DNA from: Bacteroidales bacterium
GTDB lineage: Bacteria > Bacteroidota > Bacteroidia > Bacteroidales > JAADGE01
Length of the DNA: 8,965 bases
Direction of reading: 5' to 3'
NCBI GenBank assembly: GCA_026987795.1
Contig: JALSMF010000394.1
Coordinates: 1-8,965, forward strand
Shown here piece by piece: positions 1 through 7,500 of this stretch. The notes under the pieces were generated by a model. The model searched no databases. It was given only the letters and a program-made list of their open reading frames with translations, and had not been told where the DNA came from. Made by a program: the position numbers and the translations under genes. Numbering within the stretch: position 1 is the stretch's first letter; every line of letters begins with the position of its first letter.

Positions 1-944
1 TACAGGATGTTATAAACAGCATCAACAATAGGCATAAATATATTATGTTTTTGATTGATTTCACGGATACCTTTTACGGCATAATAACCTTCTGCAATCA
101 TTTTCATTTCTAACTGTGCGGCTTTTACGGAATACCCTTTGCCTGTCATTGTTCCGAAAATACGGTTTCTGCTGAATTTTGAATATGCCGTTACAAGTAA
201 ATCTCCCAAATATGCAGAATTTTTTATGTCTCTGTTTATCGGGTGAACCGTATCGACAAAACGTTTCATTTCACGAATTGCATTTGAGACCAAAACTGCC
301 TGAAAATTATCTCCGTAGCCTAACCCGTGGCAAATGCCGGATGCAAGGGCATAGATATTTTTAAGCACCGCGGAATATTCGGTTCCGTAAATATCGTCAG
401 AGATATTAATTCTTGTATATCTTGTTTTTATTTTATTTCCTATAAATTCTGCCAGAGATTTATTCTCGGAAGCAACGGTAAGATATGATAAGCGTTCTGC
501 AGCAATTTCTTCGGCGTGGCAAGGTCCGGTAATAATGCCTATATTTTGCAAAGAAACATTGTATTTTTGATTGAAATATTCGGCAAATATTTGATTTTCA
601 CCGGGGATAATGCCTTTTACGGCAGAAACAATAATTTTGTCCGACAGTGAAAAGTTGTTTTTTATTAAAGCGTTTTTTATGAAGGCTGAAGGGATTGCAA
701 AAATCAAAACATCTGATTTGCTTATTATTTGGTTTATATCATTACTCAAAAATAGTTTTTCGGTATTTAATCTGACAGAAGACAGGTAGTGTTTGTTATG
801 TTTAAATTTTTTTATGTGTTCAATATTTTCGGTATTTCGGATATACCAGTTTAGTTTTTTACAATTGCCCGTGTCGATGAACATTTTAACAAGAGCTGTT
901 GCCCAACTTCCGCCGCCTAGAATTCCTGTTGTTTTATCTGACAT
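1..944 (-). CDS. gpsA: NAD(P)H-dependent sn-glycerol-3-phosphate dehydrogenase, 3' end cut by the window
   Basis: A minus-strand reading frame stays open from an ATG at 944 to the window edge, giving 314 residues; the family is usually about 330, so only the last few residues are missing. GpsA reduces dihydroxyacetone phosphate to sn-glycerol 3-phosphate in the cytoplasm, the entry step to phospholipid synthesis. Visible family signatures are the N-terminal dinucleotide-binding loop GILGGGSWATA (residues 7-17), the SAVKG segment with Lys110, GPCHAEE (140-146), the catalytic-lysine region YSAVLKN with Lys195, the GDNFQA stretch (211-216), and YLGDLLVT (245-252) followed by RN (259-260). The start lies inside the end of gldD: ATGTCAGATAA holds both the gpsA start and the gldD stop, an 11-base overlap in another frame, so coupled translation is likely. 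No separate promoter or Shine-Dalgarno sequence is visible. Identification is firm from the motifs. Confidence 0.95.
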   Translation of the reverse strand, partial: MSDKTTGILGGGSWATALVKMFIDTGNCKKLNWYIRNTENIEHIKKFKHNKHYLSSVRLNTEKLFLSNDINQIISKSDVLIFAIPSAFIKNALIKNNFSLSDKIIVSAVKGIIPGENQIFAEYFNQKYNVSLQNIGIITGPCHAEEIAAERLSYLTVASENKSLAEFIGNKIKTRYTRINISDDIYGTEYSAVLKNIYALASGICHGLGYGDNFQAVLVSNAIREMKRFVDTVHPINRDIKNSAYLGDLLVTAYSKFSRNRIFGTMTGKGYSVKAAQLEMKMIAEGYYAVKGIREINQKHNIFMPIVDAVYNIL

Positions 945-1518
945 TTTTCCACTTAAAAGTTTGTATCATTCTGTCAATATCTTTTCGTAAAAACTTCAAT
1001 GCCGGAGCCAGTGAGTCTTTGTTCGGGATATTATTAAAATAAAAAGCACCTCTTATAAAGTGTCGGGTGCTGTCGGTAAGGTAAAACTGAATTTGCGAAG
1101 CAACGTTTCCTTTTATGTCATACAAAATTCCGTAAACTTTTGCATCATTGTTTTCCCATATTTTTGTTTCTATTGCATCGGCTTTAATTGTATGCTTGTA
1201 TGCAAGTTCTCGCGTGTCCTCTTCATAAGAGTCAAGATTATTTTCTATGTTTTTATAGCTTAAAAAAACAGTTGCGTTAAATTCGGGGAATTTCCAGTCT
1301 GCCCAATATTTTTCAGCCCCTTTGCTGCTGTCCGGAACTATTTTTGAATAAACGGGGATTTCGAAAGTGTAAGGATAAACCGAATCGAACAGTCGGTATT
1401 CCTTTTTCGGAAAATCTGTTCGCAAATAACCGTGAGGTTTAGGGTAATAATTTTCTTTGCAGGAAAAAAGGATGCTTGCAAGCATTATAAGTAAAAATAT
1501 TTTTCTTTTGATTTTCAT
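934..1518 (-). CDS. gldD: Gliding-motility lipoprotein GldD
   Basis: This is a 194-residue lipoprotein. The N-terminus is a basic stretch (MKIKRK), a hydrophobic core, then the lipobox LFSC with Cys20 as the lipidated residue, so the mature protein is membrane-anchored in the envelope. Just after the anchor comes the GldD hallmark PKPHGYLRTDFPKKEY (residues 26-41), very close to the PKP-x-GY-x-R-x-DFP-KKEY pattern of GldD proteins. The length fits the family. In Flavobacterium johnsoniae GldD is required for gliding and is linked to type IX secretion; its biochemical role is unknown. Normally it directly neighbours gldE, but here the restriction-modification gene lies between them. The ATG at 1518 follows an A/T-rich leader with no Shine-Dalgarno sequence. 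The 3' end overlaps gpsA by 11 bases. Whether this organism glides cannot be told from the window. Confidence 0.93.
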   Translation of the reverse strand: MKIKRKIFLLIMLASILFSCKENYYPKPHGYLRTDFPKKEYRLFDSVYPYTFEIPVYSKIVPDSSKGAEKYWADWKFPEFNATVFLSYKNIENNLDSYEEDTRELAYKHTIKADAIETKIWENNDAKVYGILYDIKGNVASQIQFYLTDSTRHFIRGAFYFNNIPNKDSLAPALKFLRKDIDRMIQTFKWKNVR

Positions 1519-1600
1519 AAGTTTTGTTTATAAAAAAATATTTCAGATAAAACTGTCGCTAAATTAATTAATCGGGGACATTTAATAAATATTAATGTTT
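1519..1600. other. Gap between the restriction-modification gene and gldD
   Basis: These 82 AT-rich bases separate the restriction-modification stop (TAA) from the gldD ATG. I see no convincing terminator and only a weak -7-like TATTTTTT close to the gldD start, too near to be trusted. gldD may therefore depend on read-through from the gene above or on a promoter I cannot recognise. Confidence 0.4.
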
Positions 1601-4600
1601 TTAATTGTTTTCAATTATTTCGATTTCTTCTTTCGTCAGTTCATATAATTTGTAAATAAGTTTGTCTGTTTCTGTTTGTTGTTTACTAATATCGGCTTGT
1701 GTATTTTTTTCTTTGATTCTTAAGATTTCGTTTATAAGTTCTTCTATTTTGTTTACAGTTTTTTGATTTTTTTCTGTTATTTCCGGGATTGGTATTTTTT
1801 CGACATATTGTTTTGAATATTGTATTGCTTGTTTGCCGAGTAATCTGCCTTCTCTTTCATAATAAAATTCAATTACTTTTGATGATAAAACGGCAAGTAA
1901 ATATTCTAAATTATCGCCTGTTATCATAAAACAGGTTTTATCTATTAAATAATTATTTTTATCAAGATAAAACTCTGACCTGCGTCCGGTTGTTTCAGGA
2001 TAAATTATTTTTTTCTCGGAGAAGAGTTCTTGATAAGCACAATTTCTGTGATTAGTCCAGTGTTCTCCTTGGTCATCTCGTTTTTTTAATTGAGTTTCAT
2101 ATTTTTTAAGATGTTCGTATATTGCCGGATATTTTTCCGCAATAACTCTGTATTTTCTGATTCTTTTCTTTTTTCCTGTTTTTTTATCTTCTTCGTAAAC
2201 TAATTTTCCGTTGTAAGTATCTATTAAAAACCTGTTTTTTTTGTCAATATAATATTTATGAACGTCTCTTCCTCTTAACAAAGGTTTAATAATCTTTGCA
2301 GATTTAGGGTCTTTTTTTATCAATTCTTCTTTTTTAGCTTCGTCTATAAAAAATGCTTCATTAAAACCGGTTAAGATACCTCTGTTTATTTCAATATTCC
2401 AGTTTTCAAGAAGTTTACCTTTTTTAATCAGCTTATTTTTTATTTGTTTTTCTTTTTCTGATGCCAGAGTCCAACTTTCAGAAGTTAAACCGGAAAGTTT
2501 AATTTTATTTTTATCAAAATAATCTGATATATTTTCTTTTTCTAAATCAAAAGTTTTGTCAAAACGGACGGCTTTAATATTATTGTTTCCGTTTTTTTTA
2601 TTAAAAAGTAAGATAATGTTTGTATCAACCGTTGCTTCATCGAAAACTTTTAATCCGTCGAAATCAATAATTTTATCAACAGTTGTATTTTCTAACAAAA
2701 ATTTTCGCAGGTTTTCTCCGTAAGCAGCTCGCATCCATTTGTTCGAGGTTATGTAACTTAAAATTCCGTCTTTTTTCAGAATTTGAGTTGCCCGTTCAAT
2801 AAAAAGCATATATATATCCCCGGTTTGCTTAAAAGTTTGGTAATTTTCTTTTACTTCTTTTAAATGTCGGTCTTTACTTATTGAAAAGTAGGGCGGATTT
2901 CCTATTACCAAGTCAAAACCTTGAAACTCACCGTTATCCGATAAAATTTCGGGAAATTCAATTGACCATTCCATTGAATTAGCATATACATTGTGGTAGT
3001 TTTCTTTGTATTTTTTTTCAAGCTCGGTAACTTCTGCATTTATTTTTACAATTTGTTTCTGAATAGCTTTACTGTTACCTCCGGCATTGAGCAAATCGCC
3101 AAGTTCCTTGCTTTTTTTCAGATATTTACGATAATATTTATCTTTCGGAATTGCATATTTTTCAAGTTCGGATTTCAGACGTTTTATTTGGTCTCTGAAT
3201 TTTGTTTTTTGCTCGTAATCGCTTGTTTTTTTATATTCTTCGGTTATTAGTTTGTATTGAGTTATGTTATTTTTTACAGCTGTAAGTTCAAATAAATCTA
3301 AACCTGTGTCAAATTTGCTTATCAGCGAATTTCCGGTTTTTATATTGATGTCAATGTTTGGCAGAGTTTCAAGGAATTTGTAATTGCTTTCTTCGGTGTA
3401 AAATGTATTTTTAAGCAGTTCTATCCAAAGTCGTAAACGGCAGATTAATACCGATTTAGGATTAATATCAACACCGTAAATACAATTTTCAATTAAGTTT
3501 CTTTTTTCGTAAAAAATTGCTTTTTGTATGTTCTGAATTTCGCTTGGCGGGTTGCCTTTTTCGTTTACATAATATTGAAACGGTTCGCTTGTTTCTTCGT
3601 CTATTATTTCGAGTTCGTCGTTTATATTTTCAATTTTTATTCCTCTTATGCGTTTTCCGTTTACATCTTCAATAATTTTCAATTCGCTTTTTACGGCGAC
3701 AAGTTCGTTTAGTGCCGATACAATAAAATGTCCCGAACCGACGGCAGGGTCGCAAATTTTTATTGAGTTTATTATTTCGTTTGCTTTTTTTCGTTCTTTG
3801 CTGTCAGAATAATCAATAAAATCTTTTAAATTTTCAAAACTTTTGAATTTTTTATCGTATGCCTTGCTGAATTTATTTATGACTGTTGTTCTGATAGTTT
3901 CACGACTGATAAATGTTGTAATAAAACTTGGTGTATAAAAAGCACCGTCTTGGTATCCATTAATTTTTTCAAAAATTAATCCCAAAACTGCAGCATTGAT
4001 AATTGTTTTATTGTCGTCTTGAATTTCTGCTTTTGTCTCACTCGAGAAATTGTAAGCATTTAAAAATTCAAACAAATACTCAAGTGTATTTAATTCACCC
4101 TGTCGGTTTTTTCCTTTTTCGTCTTTTAAAACAGTAAAAGATGCTATTGGCAAAGTTAAACGGTCTTTTAGTGCCGAAATTTGGGTAGTTCTTTCTTCTA
4201 ACTCTGTTATTTCAAAGAGCGAACTGTTCAAATAGGGCAAATCACCAAATTTGTTATTTACTGAAATTGTTCTGTTTTCGGGCTTTACTGCAAGAACTTC
4301 AAAAAATAGTTCATCAAGTTCATCGAAATCGTTTATTTTTTTGAAATTTAAAAATGCAAAATTTGTATTTCCTTTATGATATTTTATTAATTGTCCTTCA
4401 AGAAGTTTTAAAAACAAAATACGATTTAACCAAGTAATTGACAGCTCTAATGCAATACTAAATAATTGCTCTTCTTCATTCTTGCCGAATAAATCAAGCC
4501 TTTCAATATTTTTTAATTTATGCCGAACAGAAATAATGTTTATTGTGTTTTCAAGCAACGAACCTGCCTTTCTGTTTTTTTCTTTTACTCTTGTTATCAG

Positions 4601-5410
4601 TTTTTTTCCGCCTTTTTTGTTTTCCTCTAAACCCAAAATATATAAAAGCTCATTGTAAAATCCGGCATCTATTTTATTGTAATCATTAGAAAACGATAAT
4701 TTTAGAAGGTGTTCGGGCGAAAAAATTTTGTAAAGATTAATTAACTTTTTATTGTCATTTTTATCTGTATTATTTACAATTTTTTCGTAATCTTTTAAAC
4801 TAATGTAAGTGCATTGTATATTTTCAATATAATTTTCGACAAACGGTTTTGCAATTTCATTATAAAACCAATCTGTTTTTTGCCCGGGAAGTTTTCCGCT
4901 GTTCCATTCTTTATAAGATCTTCTGAACTTTTTGTTTTGATAAAATAATTTTTCAAATTCGCTTGCATCAAAAATATACCATTCATAAATATTTGTAATT
5001 ATTATGTGTTTAATTTCTTTATTATCCTTTACAATTCTTTCGTGCAAATAATAATGTATAGTTTCGTGCAAAGATTTTACGTTTGGCTTGTTGAAACTTA
5101 TCATTTCAGATTTATTATTTGGCTTTTTTGCTTCAATGATAACAGAAACAGGTGTTTCATTTGAATTCCCCTTGTGAATTACAAGGTCTTTGCGTCCTGC
5201 TGTATTTATTTCGTATTTATCTTTGTAATAAGTATTTTTTAGAAAATCTGAAATTATATTTTTATTGTGTTCTTCACTTTCGTTATCGTCTATTCGCTCA
5301 AAAAGTTGATTAAAATTCTTTATAAACAAATCAATACTTTCTCGTTTCAAACTTTGTTTAAAATATGCTTTATTTAATGATTTGGCTAAATTAATTTTTT
5401 CTAATTTCAT
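1601..5410 (-). CDS. Type IIG restriction-modification enzyme: fused nuclease, N6-adenine methyltransferase and target-recognition domain
   Basis: One chain of 1,269 residues, expected to cut and methylate DNA at a specific site and so defend against foreign DNA. The N-terminal part carries a PD-(D/E)xK nuclease signature, Asp75 in GRKDLVIH and Glu93-x-Lys95 in VIIEAKKPN. A helical connector (about 200-480) follows. The methyltransferase core has GAFYTP (489-494, motif X region), DPAVGSGHF (554-562, SAM-binding motif I), YGVDINP (645-651, motif II) and the catalytic NPPY (838-841, motif IV of adenine methyltransferases). A charged, probably coiled-coil segment spans about 720-805 between motifs II and IV. 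The rest, about 1005-1210, resembles the TaqI/Eco57I-type C-terminal specificity domain (NRGILTGFNEAF, LLRGRDVHKY, KQYVEKIPIPEI). The frame is intact and all catalytic motifs are present, so it is probably active. No separate specificity or methylase gene is needed or seen. The recognition site cannot be predicted by eye. The architecture is one I know as common in Bacteroidota. Confidence 0.92.
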   Translation of the reverse strand: MKLEKINLAKSLNKAYFKQSLKRESIDLFIKNFNQLFERIDDNESEEHNKNIISDFLKNTYYKDKYEINTAGRKDLVIHKGNSNETPVSVIIEAKKPNNKSEMISFNKPNVKSLHETIHYYLHERIVKDNKEIKHIIITNIYEWYIFDASEFEKLFYQNKKFRRSYKEWNSGKLPGQKTDWFYNEIAKPFVENYIENIQCTYISLKDYEKIVNNTDKNDNKKLINLYKIFSPEHLLKLSFSNDYNKIDAGFYNELLYILGLEENKKGGKKLITRVKEKNRKAGSLLENTINIISVRHKLKNIERLDLFGKNEEEQLFSIALELSITWLNRILFLKLLEGQLIKYHKGNTNFAFLNFKKINDFDELDELFFEVLAVKPENRTISVNNKFGDLPYLNSSLFEITELEERTTQISALKDRLTLPIASFTVLKDEKGKNRQGELNTLEYLFEFLNAYNFSSETKAEIQDDNKTIINAAVLGLIFEKINGYQDGAFYTPSFITTFISRETIRTTVINKFSKAYDKKFKSFENLKDFIDYSDSKERKKANEIINSIKICDPAVGSGHFIVSALNELVAVKSELKIIEDVNGKRIRGIKIENINDELEIIDEETSEPFQYYVNEKGNPPSEIQNIQKAIFYEKRNLIENCIYGVDINPKSVLICRLRLWIELLKNTFYTEESNYKFLETLPNIDINIKTGNSLISKFDTGLDLFELTAVKNNITQYKLITEEYKKTSDYEQKTKFRDQIKRLKSELEKYAIPKDKYYRKYLKKSKELGDLLNAGGNSKAIQKQIVKINAEVTELEKKYKENYHNVYANSMEWSIEFPEILSDNGEFQGFDLVIGNPPYFSISKDRHLKEVKENYQTFKQTGDIYMLFIERATQILKKDGILSYITSNKWMRAAYGENLRKFLLENTTVDKIIDFDGLKVFDEATVDTNIILLFNKKNGNNNIKAVRFDKTFDLEKENISDYFDKNKIKLSGLTSESWTLASEKEKQIKNKLIKKGKLLENWNIEINRGILTGFNEAFFIDEAKKEELIKKDPKSAKIIKPLLRGRDVHKYYIDKKNRFLIDTYNGKLVYEEDKKTGKKKRIRKYRVIAEKYPAIYEHLKKYETQLKKRDDQGEHWTNHRNCAYQELFSEKKIIYPETTGRRSEFYLDKNNYLIDKTCFMITGDNLEYLLAVLSSKVIEFYYEREGRLLGKQAIQYSKQYVEKIPIPEITEKNQKTVNKIEELINEILRIKEKNTQADISKQQTETDKLIYKLYELTKEEIEIIENN

Positions 5411-5618
5411 TTATTTGTTTTTAAATAAATGCTAATTTGCTTTATATGAAAAATAATTGTTTTCGTTAGCTTTGTTGAGGTCTTTCAGCAAAAGTAATAA
5501 AAGTTCAAAACTGACAATAATTTTTTTGTAAGTCGTTTCAGTATTTTGAAATTGTCGGAATATTTTAAAAATAGTTATCAGTTTTTCGGGACTTCCTGAA
5601 AAAAAGCATATTTGGTAA
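5411..5618. other. Gap between gldE and the restriction-modification gene
   Basis: This is the largest non-coding stretch of the window (208 bases) and very AT-rich. It holds the putative restriction-modification promoter and, just after the gldE stop, an imperfect hairpin at about 5582-5603 (TTTTTC-GG against CC-GAAAAA on either side of a tiny loop, one mismatch) with no good T tract after it. I see no small gene, transposon end or clear direct repeat here. Confidence 0.5.
5489..5518 (-). promoter_or_regulatory. Possible promoter of the restriction-modification gene
   Basis: TACTTTTG (5496-5489, minus strand) is an exact match to the Bacteroidota -7 element TAnnTTTG. The upstream element is weaker: ATTG at 5518-5515, 18 bases away. 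It sits inside the 208-base gap between gldE and the restriction-modification gene and would give a leader of roughly 70 bases. It suggests the gene carries its own promoter instead of depending on the ssb-gldE transcript. Confidence 0.4.
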
Positions 5619-6923
5619 TCAGTTAATTTTTAATTTGATTTTTTTAATTTTTCGATTATCGGCAGCTTCAATAATAAATTCAAATTCATCTATTTTTATC
5701 ATATCGCCTTCTTTCGGGATATCTTCTTTTTTTTCTAAAATTAAACCTGCTAACGAATCGGCTTCACCTCTTATTTTTTCAAATATATCTTCTTTGATGT
5801 CAAGAATTTTATAAAAATCGTTTAGCTGAATTTTTCCGTCAAAAATATATGTTTTTGCATCAATTTTCCGGAACAGTTTATCTTCTTCATCTGTTTCATC
5901 ACTTATTTCTCCTACGATTTCTTCAATAATGTCTTCCATTGTTACAATTCCGGACAAGCCTCCGTATTCGTCGGTAACAATTGCCATATGGATTTTTTTT
6001 TCTCTGAACTCTTCAAGCAAATCATTTATTTTCATTGTTTCGGGGACAAAAAAGGGAGGTTTTATTACTTCTTGCCATTTATAGTCTTCTTTATCAATAT
6101 ACTCAAGTAAATCTTTTATAAGAAGGATGCCTTTAATGTTGTCAAAATTATTTTCGTAAACAGGTATTCTGGAATATCCCGACTCAATAATCAAAGATTT
6201 AAGTTTAGAAAAGCTGAAATTAATATCTGCCGATACCGTGTCAACACGTGGTTTCATAATTTCTTTAACATCAATGCTTCCGAAATTAATAATGCGTTCA
6301 AGTATGTCTTTGTCTTGTTTTATGTCATTTTCGGTGAGTTCAAGTGCATCAGATAAATCTTCAACGGAAACTTTCTTTTTCATTTTCAATCGTTTGTTTA
6401 CGACAGATGTTGATTTTATAAGGATATTGCTTACGGGAGAGAATATCTTCATTGATAAAAATAAAGGAGTAACGGTAAATTTGGCAAATGACAGTGAAAA
6501 TTCTGATGCATAAACTTTGGGGATAATTTCACCGAAAAGCAGTAATATAAAAGTTATAACAACTACCTCGAATAAAAATCCCAATACGGGAAAATCTGAA
6601 AAATCAAAAGCGAGGTTTAAAATGTAAGATGTTATTATTACAATTCCTATGTTTATAAAATTATTCGCAATAAGAATTGTGGCTAAAAGTTTTTCATGGT
6701 TTTTAAGCATTTGCAGAATGAGTCCGGCTTTTTTAGACTCATCTTTCTTTAATATGTCTTTTTGTTCCGGCGAAAGAGAGAAAAATGCAACTTCCGAGCC
6801 GGAAACCATTGCCGAGGAGAGTAAAAGAATAATACTTCCCGCCAAGCCGAGATAAAATTCAAGCGGCAGCGAATTTACAATAATATCAAGTATGTATATT
6901 GTCTGAAAAGGTTCTGTATCCAA
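5619..6923 (-). CDS. gldE: Gliding-motility-associated membrane protein GldE (CNNM/DUF21, two CBS domains, CorC domain)
   Basis: The 434-residue protein has the CNNM/CorC architecture in order. A DUF21 membrane domain (about 22-200) holds SGSEVAFFSL (41-50) and GEIIPK (131-136), with hydrophobic segments near 22-40, 80-104 and 112-130. Two CBS domains follow (about 223-275, with MKPRVDTV and SGYSRIPVYE; about 288-340, with IVTDEYGGLSGIVTMEDI). A CorC/HlyC domain lies at the C-terminus (350-432). Relatives transport or sense divalent cations; in Flavobacterium GldE is required for gliding and can functionally overlap with GldD. I name it GldE rather than a generic hemolysin/CorC because it follows ssb and shares a neighbourhood with gldD. 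The best start is a TTG at 6923: an in-frame stop lies six codons upstream, no ATG comes between, and the next in-frame Met is residue 39, inside the first membrane segment. An ATT four codons upstream is a weaker alternative. Confidence 0.88.
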   Translation of the reverse strand: MDTEPFQTIYILDIIVNSLPLEFYLGLAGSIILLLSSAMVSGSEVAFFSLSPEQKDILKKDESKKAGLILQMLKNHEKLLATILIANNFINIGIVIITSYILNLAFDFSDFPVLGFLFEVVVITFILLLFGEIIPKVYASEFSLSFAKFTVTPLFLSMKIFSPVSNILIKSTSVVNKRLKMKKKVSVEDLSDALELTENDIKQDKDILERIINFGSIDVKEIMKPRVDTVSADINFSFSKLKSLIIESGYSRIPVYENNFDNIKGILLIKDLLEYIDKEDYKWQEVIKPPFFVPETMKINDLLEEFREKKIHMAIVTDEYGGLSGIVTMEDIIEEIVGEISDETDEEDKLFRKIDAKTYIFDGKIQLNDFYKILDIKEDIFEKIRGEADSLAGLILEKKEDIPKEGDMIKIDEFEFIIEAADNRKIKKIKLKIN

Positions 6924-6948
6924 GAGTTTAGTAATTAGTCAATAACAT

Positions 6949-6975
6949 AAAGATGCCTGAGACTGTGACATCTTT
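6949..6975. repeat. Short inverted repeat between ssb and gldE
   Basis: AAAGATG (6949-6955) and CATCTTT (6969-6975) are perfect complements around a 13-base spacer. On the minus strand only three T residues follow the stem before other bases, so it is a poor terminator. It could be a mild attenuator or an RNA processing site between ssb and gldE, or a chance palindrome. Confidence 0.35.
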
Positions 6976-6995
6976 TTGAAAATTAAATAATCCCG

Positions 6996-7427
6996 TTAAA
7001 ACGGTAAATCATCAACATCGTTAAAATTTTCGGTATCGTTTATATCTGTCGGGGATTCTCGGACGGCAGACGATGCGGTATTTTGGTTATTTGCAGTATT
7101 CGTACCTTTGCTGTCAAGCATTGTCATATCACGACAAACGATTTCGGTAAAATACTTTGTTTGTCCGTCTTGTTCGTATTGTCTGTATGTCAGTTTTCCT
7201 TCAATAAAAAGTTTAGAGCCTTTTTTTACATATGTTTCAACAACTTTTGCCAGTCCTCTCCAAACAACTATGTTATGCCATTCGGTATTAGTAACTTTTT
7301 CGCCGTTTTTGTTTTTATATGATTCGCTCGTTGCCAGTCTGAAGCGTGCTACGGGAACATCTTCACTTACGTATTTTACTTCGGGGTCGTTTCCTACATT
7401 TCCGATAAGAATAACTTTATTTACCAT
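6996..7427 (-). CDS. ssb: Single-stranded DNA-binding protein
   Basis: A 143-residue protein with a standard bacterial SSB layout. The OB fold occupies about 1-105, starting NKVILIGNVGNDPEVKY and including the aromatic/basic segments TEWHNIVVWRGLAK (48-61) and GSKLFIEGKLTYRQYE (70-85). A disordered Asn/Thr/Ser-rich linker follows (about 106-130), then the acidic tail ending DDLPF, the conserved tip that binds replication and repair partners. It coats single-stranded DNA during replication, recombination and repair. The ATG at 7427 is preceded by an A-rich leader and, farther up, a putative promoter in the 73-base gap after the beta-barrel gene. gldE follows 72 bases downstream, an order known from other Bacteroidota, and the two may be co-transcribed. 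The usual partner mutY is not upstream. Confidence 0.96.
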   Translation of the reverse strand: MVNKVILIGNVGNDPEVKYVSEDVPVARFRLATSESYKNKNGEKVTNTEWHNIVVWRGLAKVVETYVKKGSKLFIEGKLTYRQYEQDGQTKYFTEIVCRDMTMLDSKGTNTANNQNTASSAVRESPTDINDTENFNDVDDLPF

Positions 7428-7459
7428 GGTTTTTTATTGTTTATTAGTTTTAGAAAAAG

Positions 7460-7490
7460 TAAAGTTAAATTGTTTTATTTTAATATCAAA
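7460..7490 (-). promoter_or_regulatory. Probable Bacteroidota-type promoter of ssb
   Basis: On the minus strand TTTG (7490-7487) is followed after 19 bases by TAACTTTA (7467-7460), seven of eight matches to TAnnTTTG. It lies wholly in the gap after the barrel gene and about 33 bases before the ssb ATG, the right place for an ssb-gldE transcript. Confidence 0.45.
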
Positions 7491-7500
7491 AAATAAAGTT

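Noticed and set aside
179..990. Plus-strand open frames at 179-364 and 793-990
   Set aside because: Both are antisense to gpsA, which is identified by strong family motifs along its full length.
2235..2599. Two runs of eight A (coding strand; 2235-2242 and 2592-2599) in the restriction-modification gene as possible phase-variation switches
   Set aside because: Runs of this length are common in this AT-rich window; gldE has a longer run of nine (5993-6001). Lys/Asn codons explain them. Without read-level length variation there is no case.
4795..4986. Minus-strand open frame inside the restriction-modification gene
   Set aside because: It lies in another frame of a gene whose protein is continuous and motif-supported; it has no recognisable domain.
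5582..5603. Hairpin after gldE as a terminator
   Set aside because: The stem has a mismatch and relies on A-T pairs with a tiny loop, and no T tract follows on the minus strand. Noted in the gap entry but not called a terminator.
1519..5618. Target-site duplication or transposon ends flanking the restriction-modification gene
   Set aside because: I compared both flanks by eye and found only low-complexity A/T similarity, no convincing direct or inverted repeat and no transposase.
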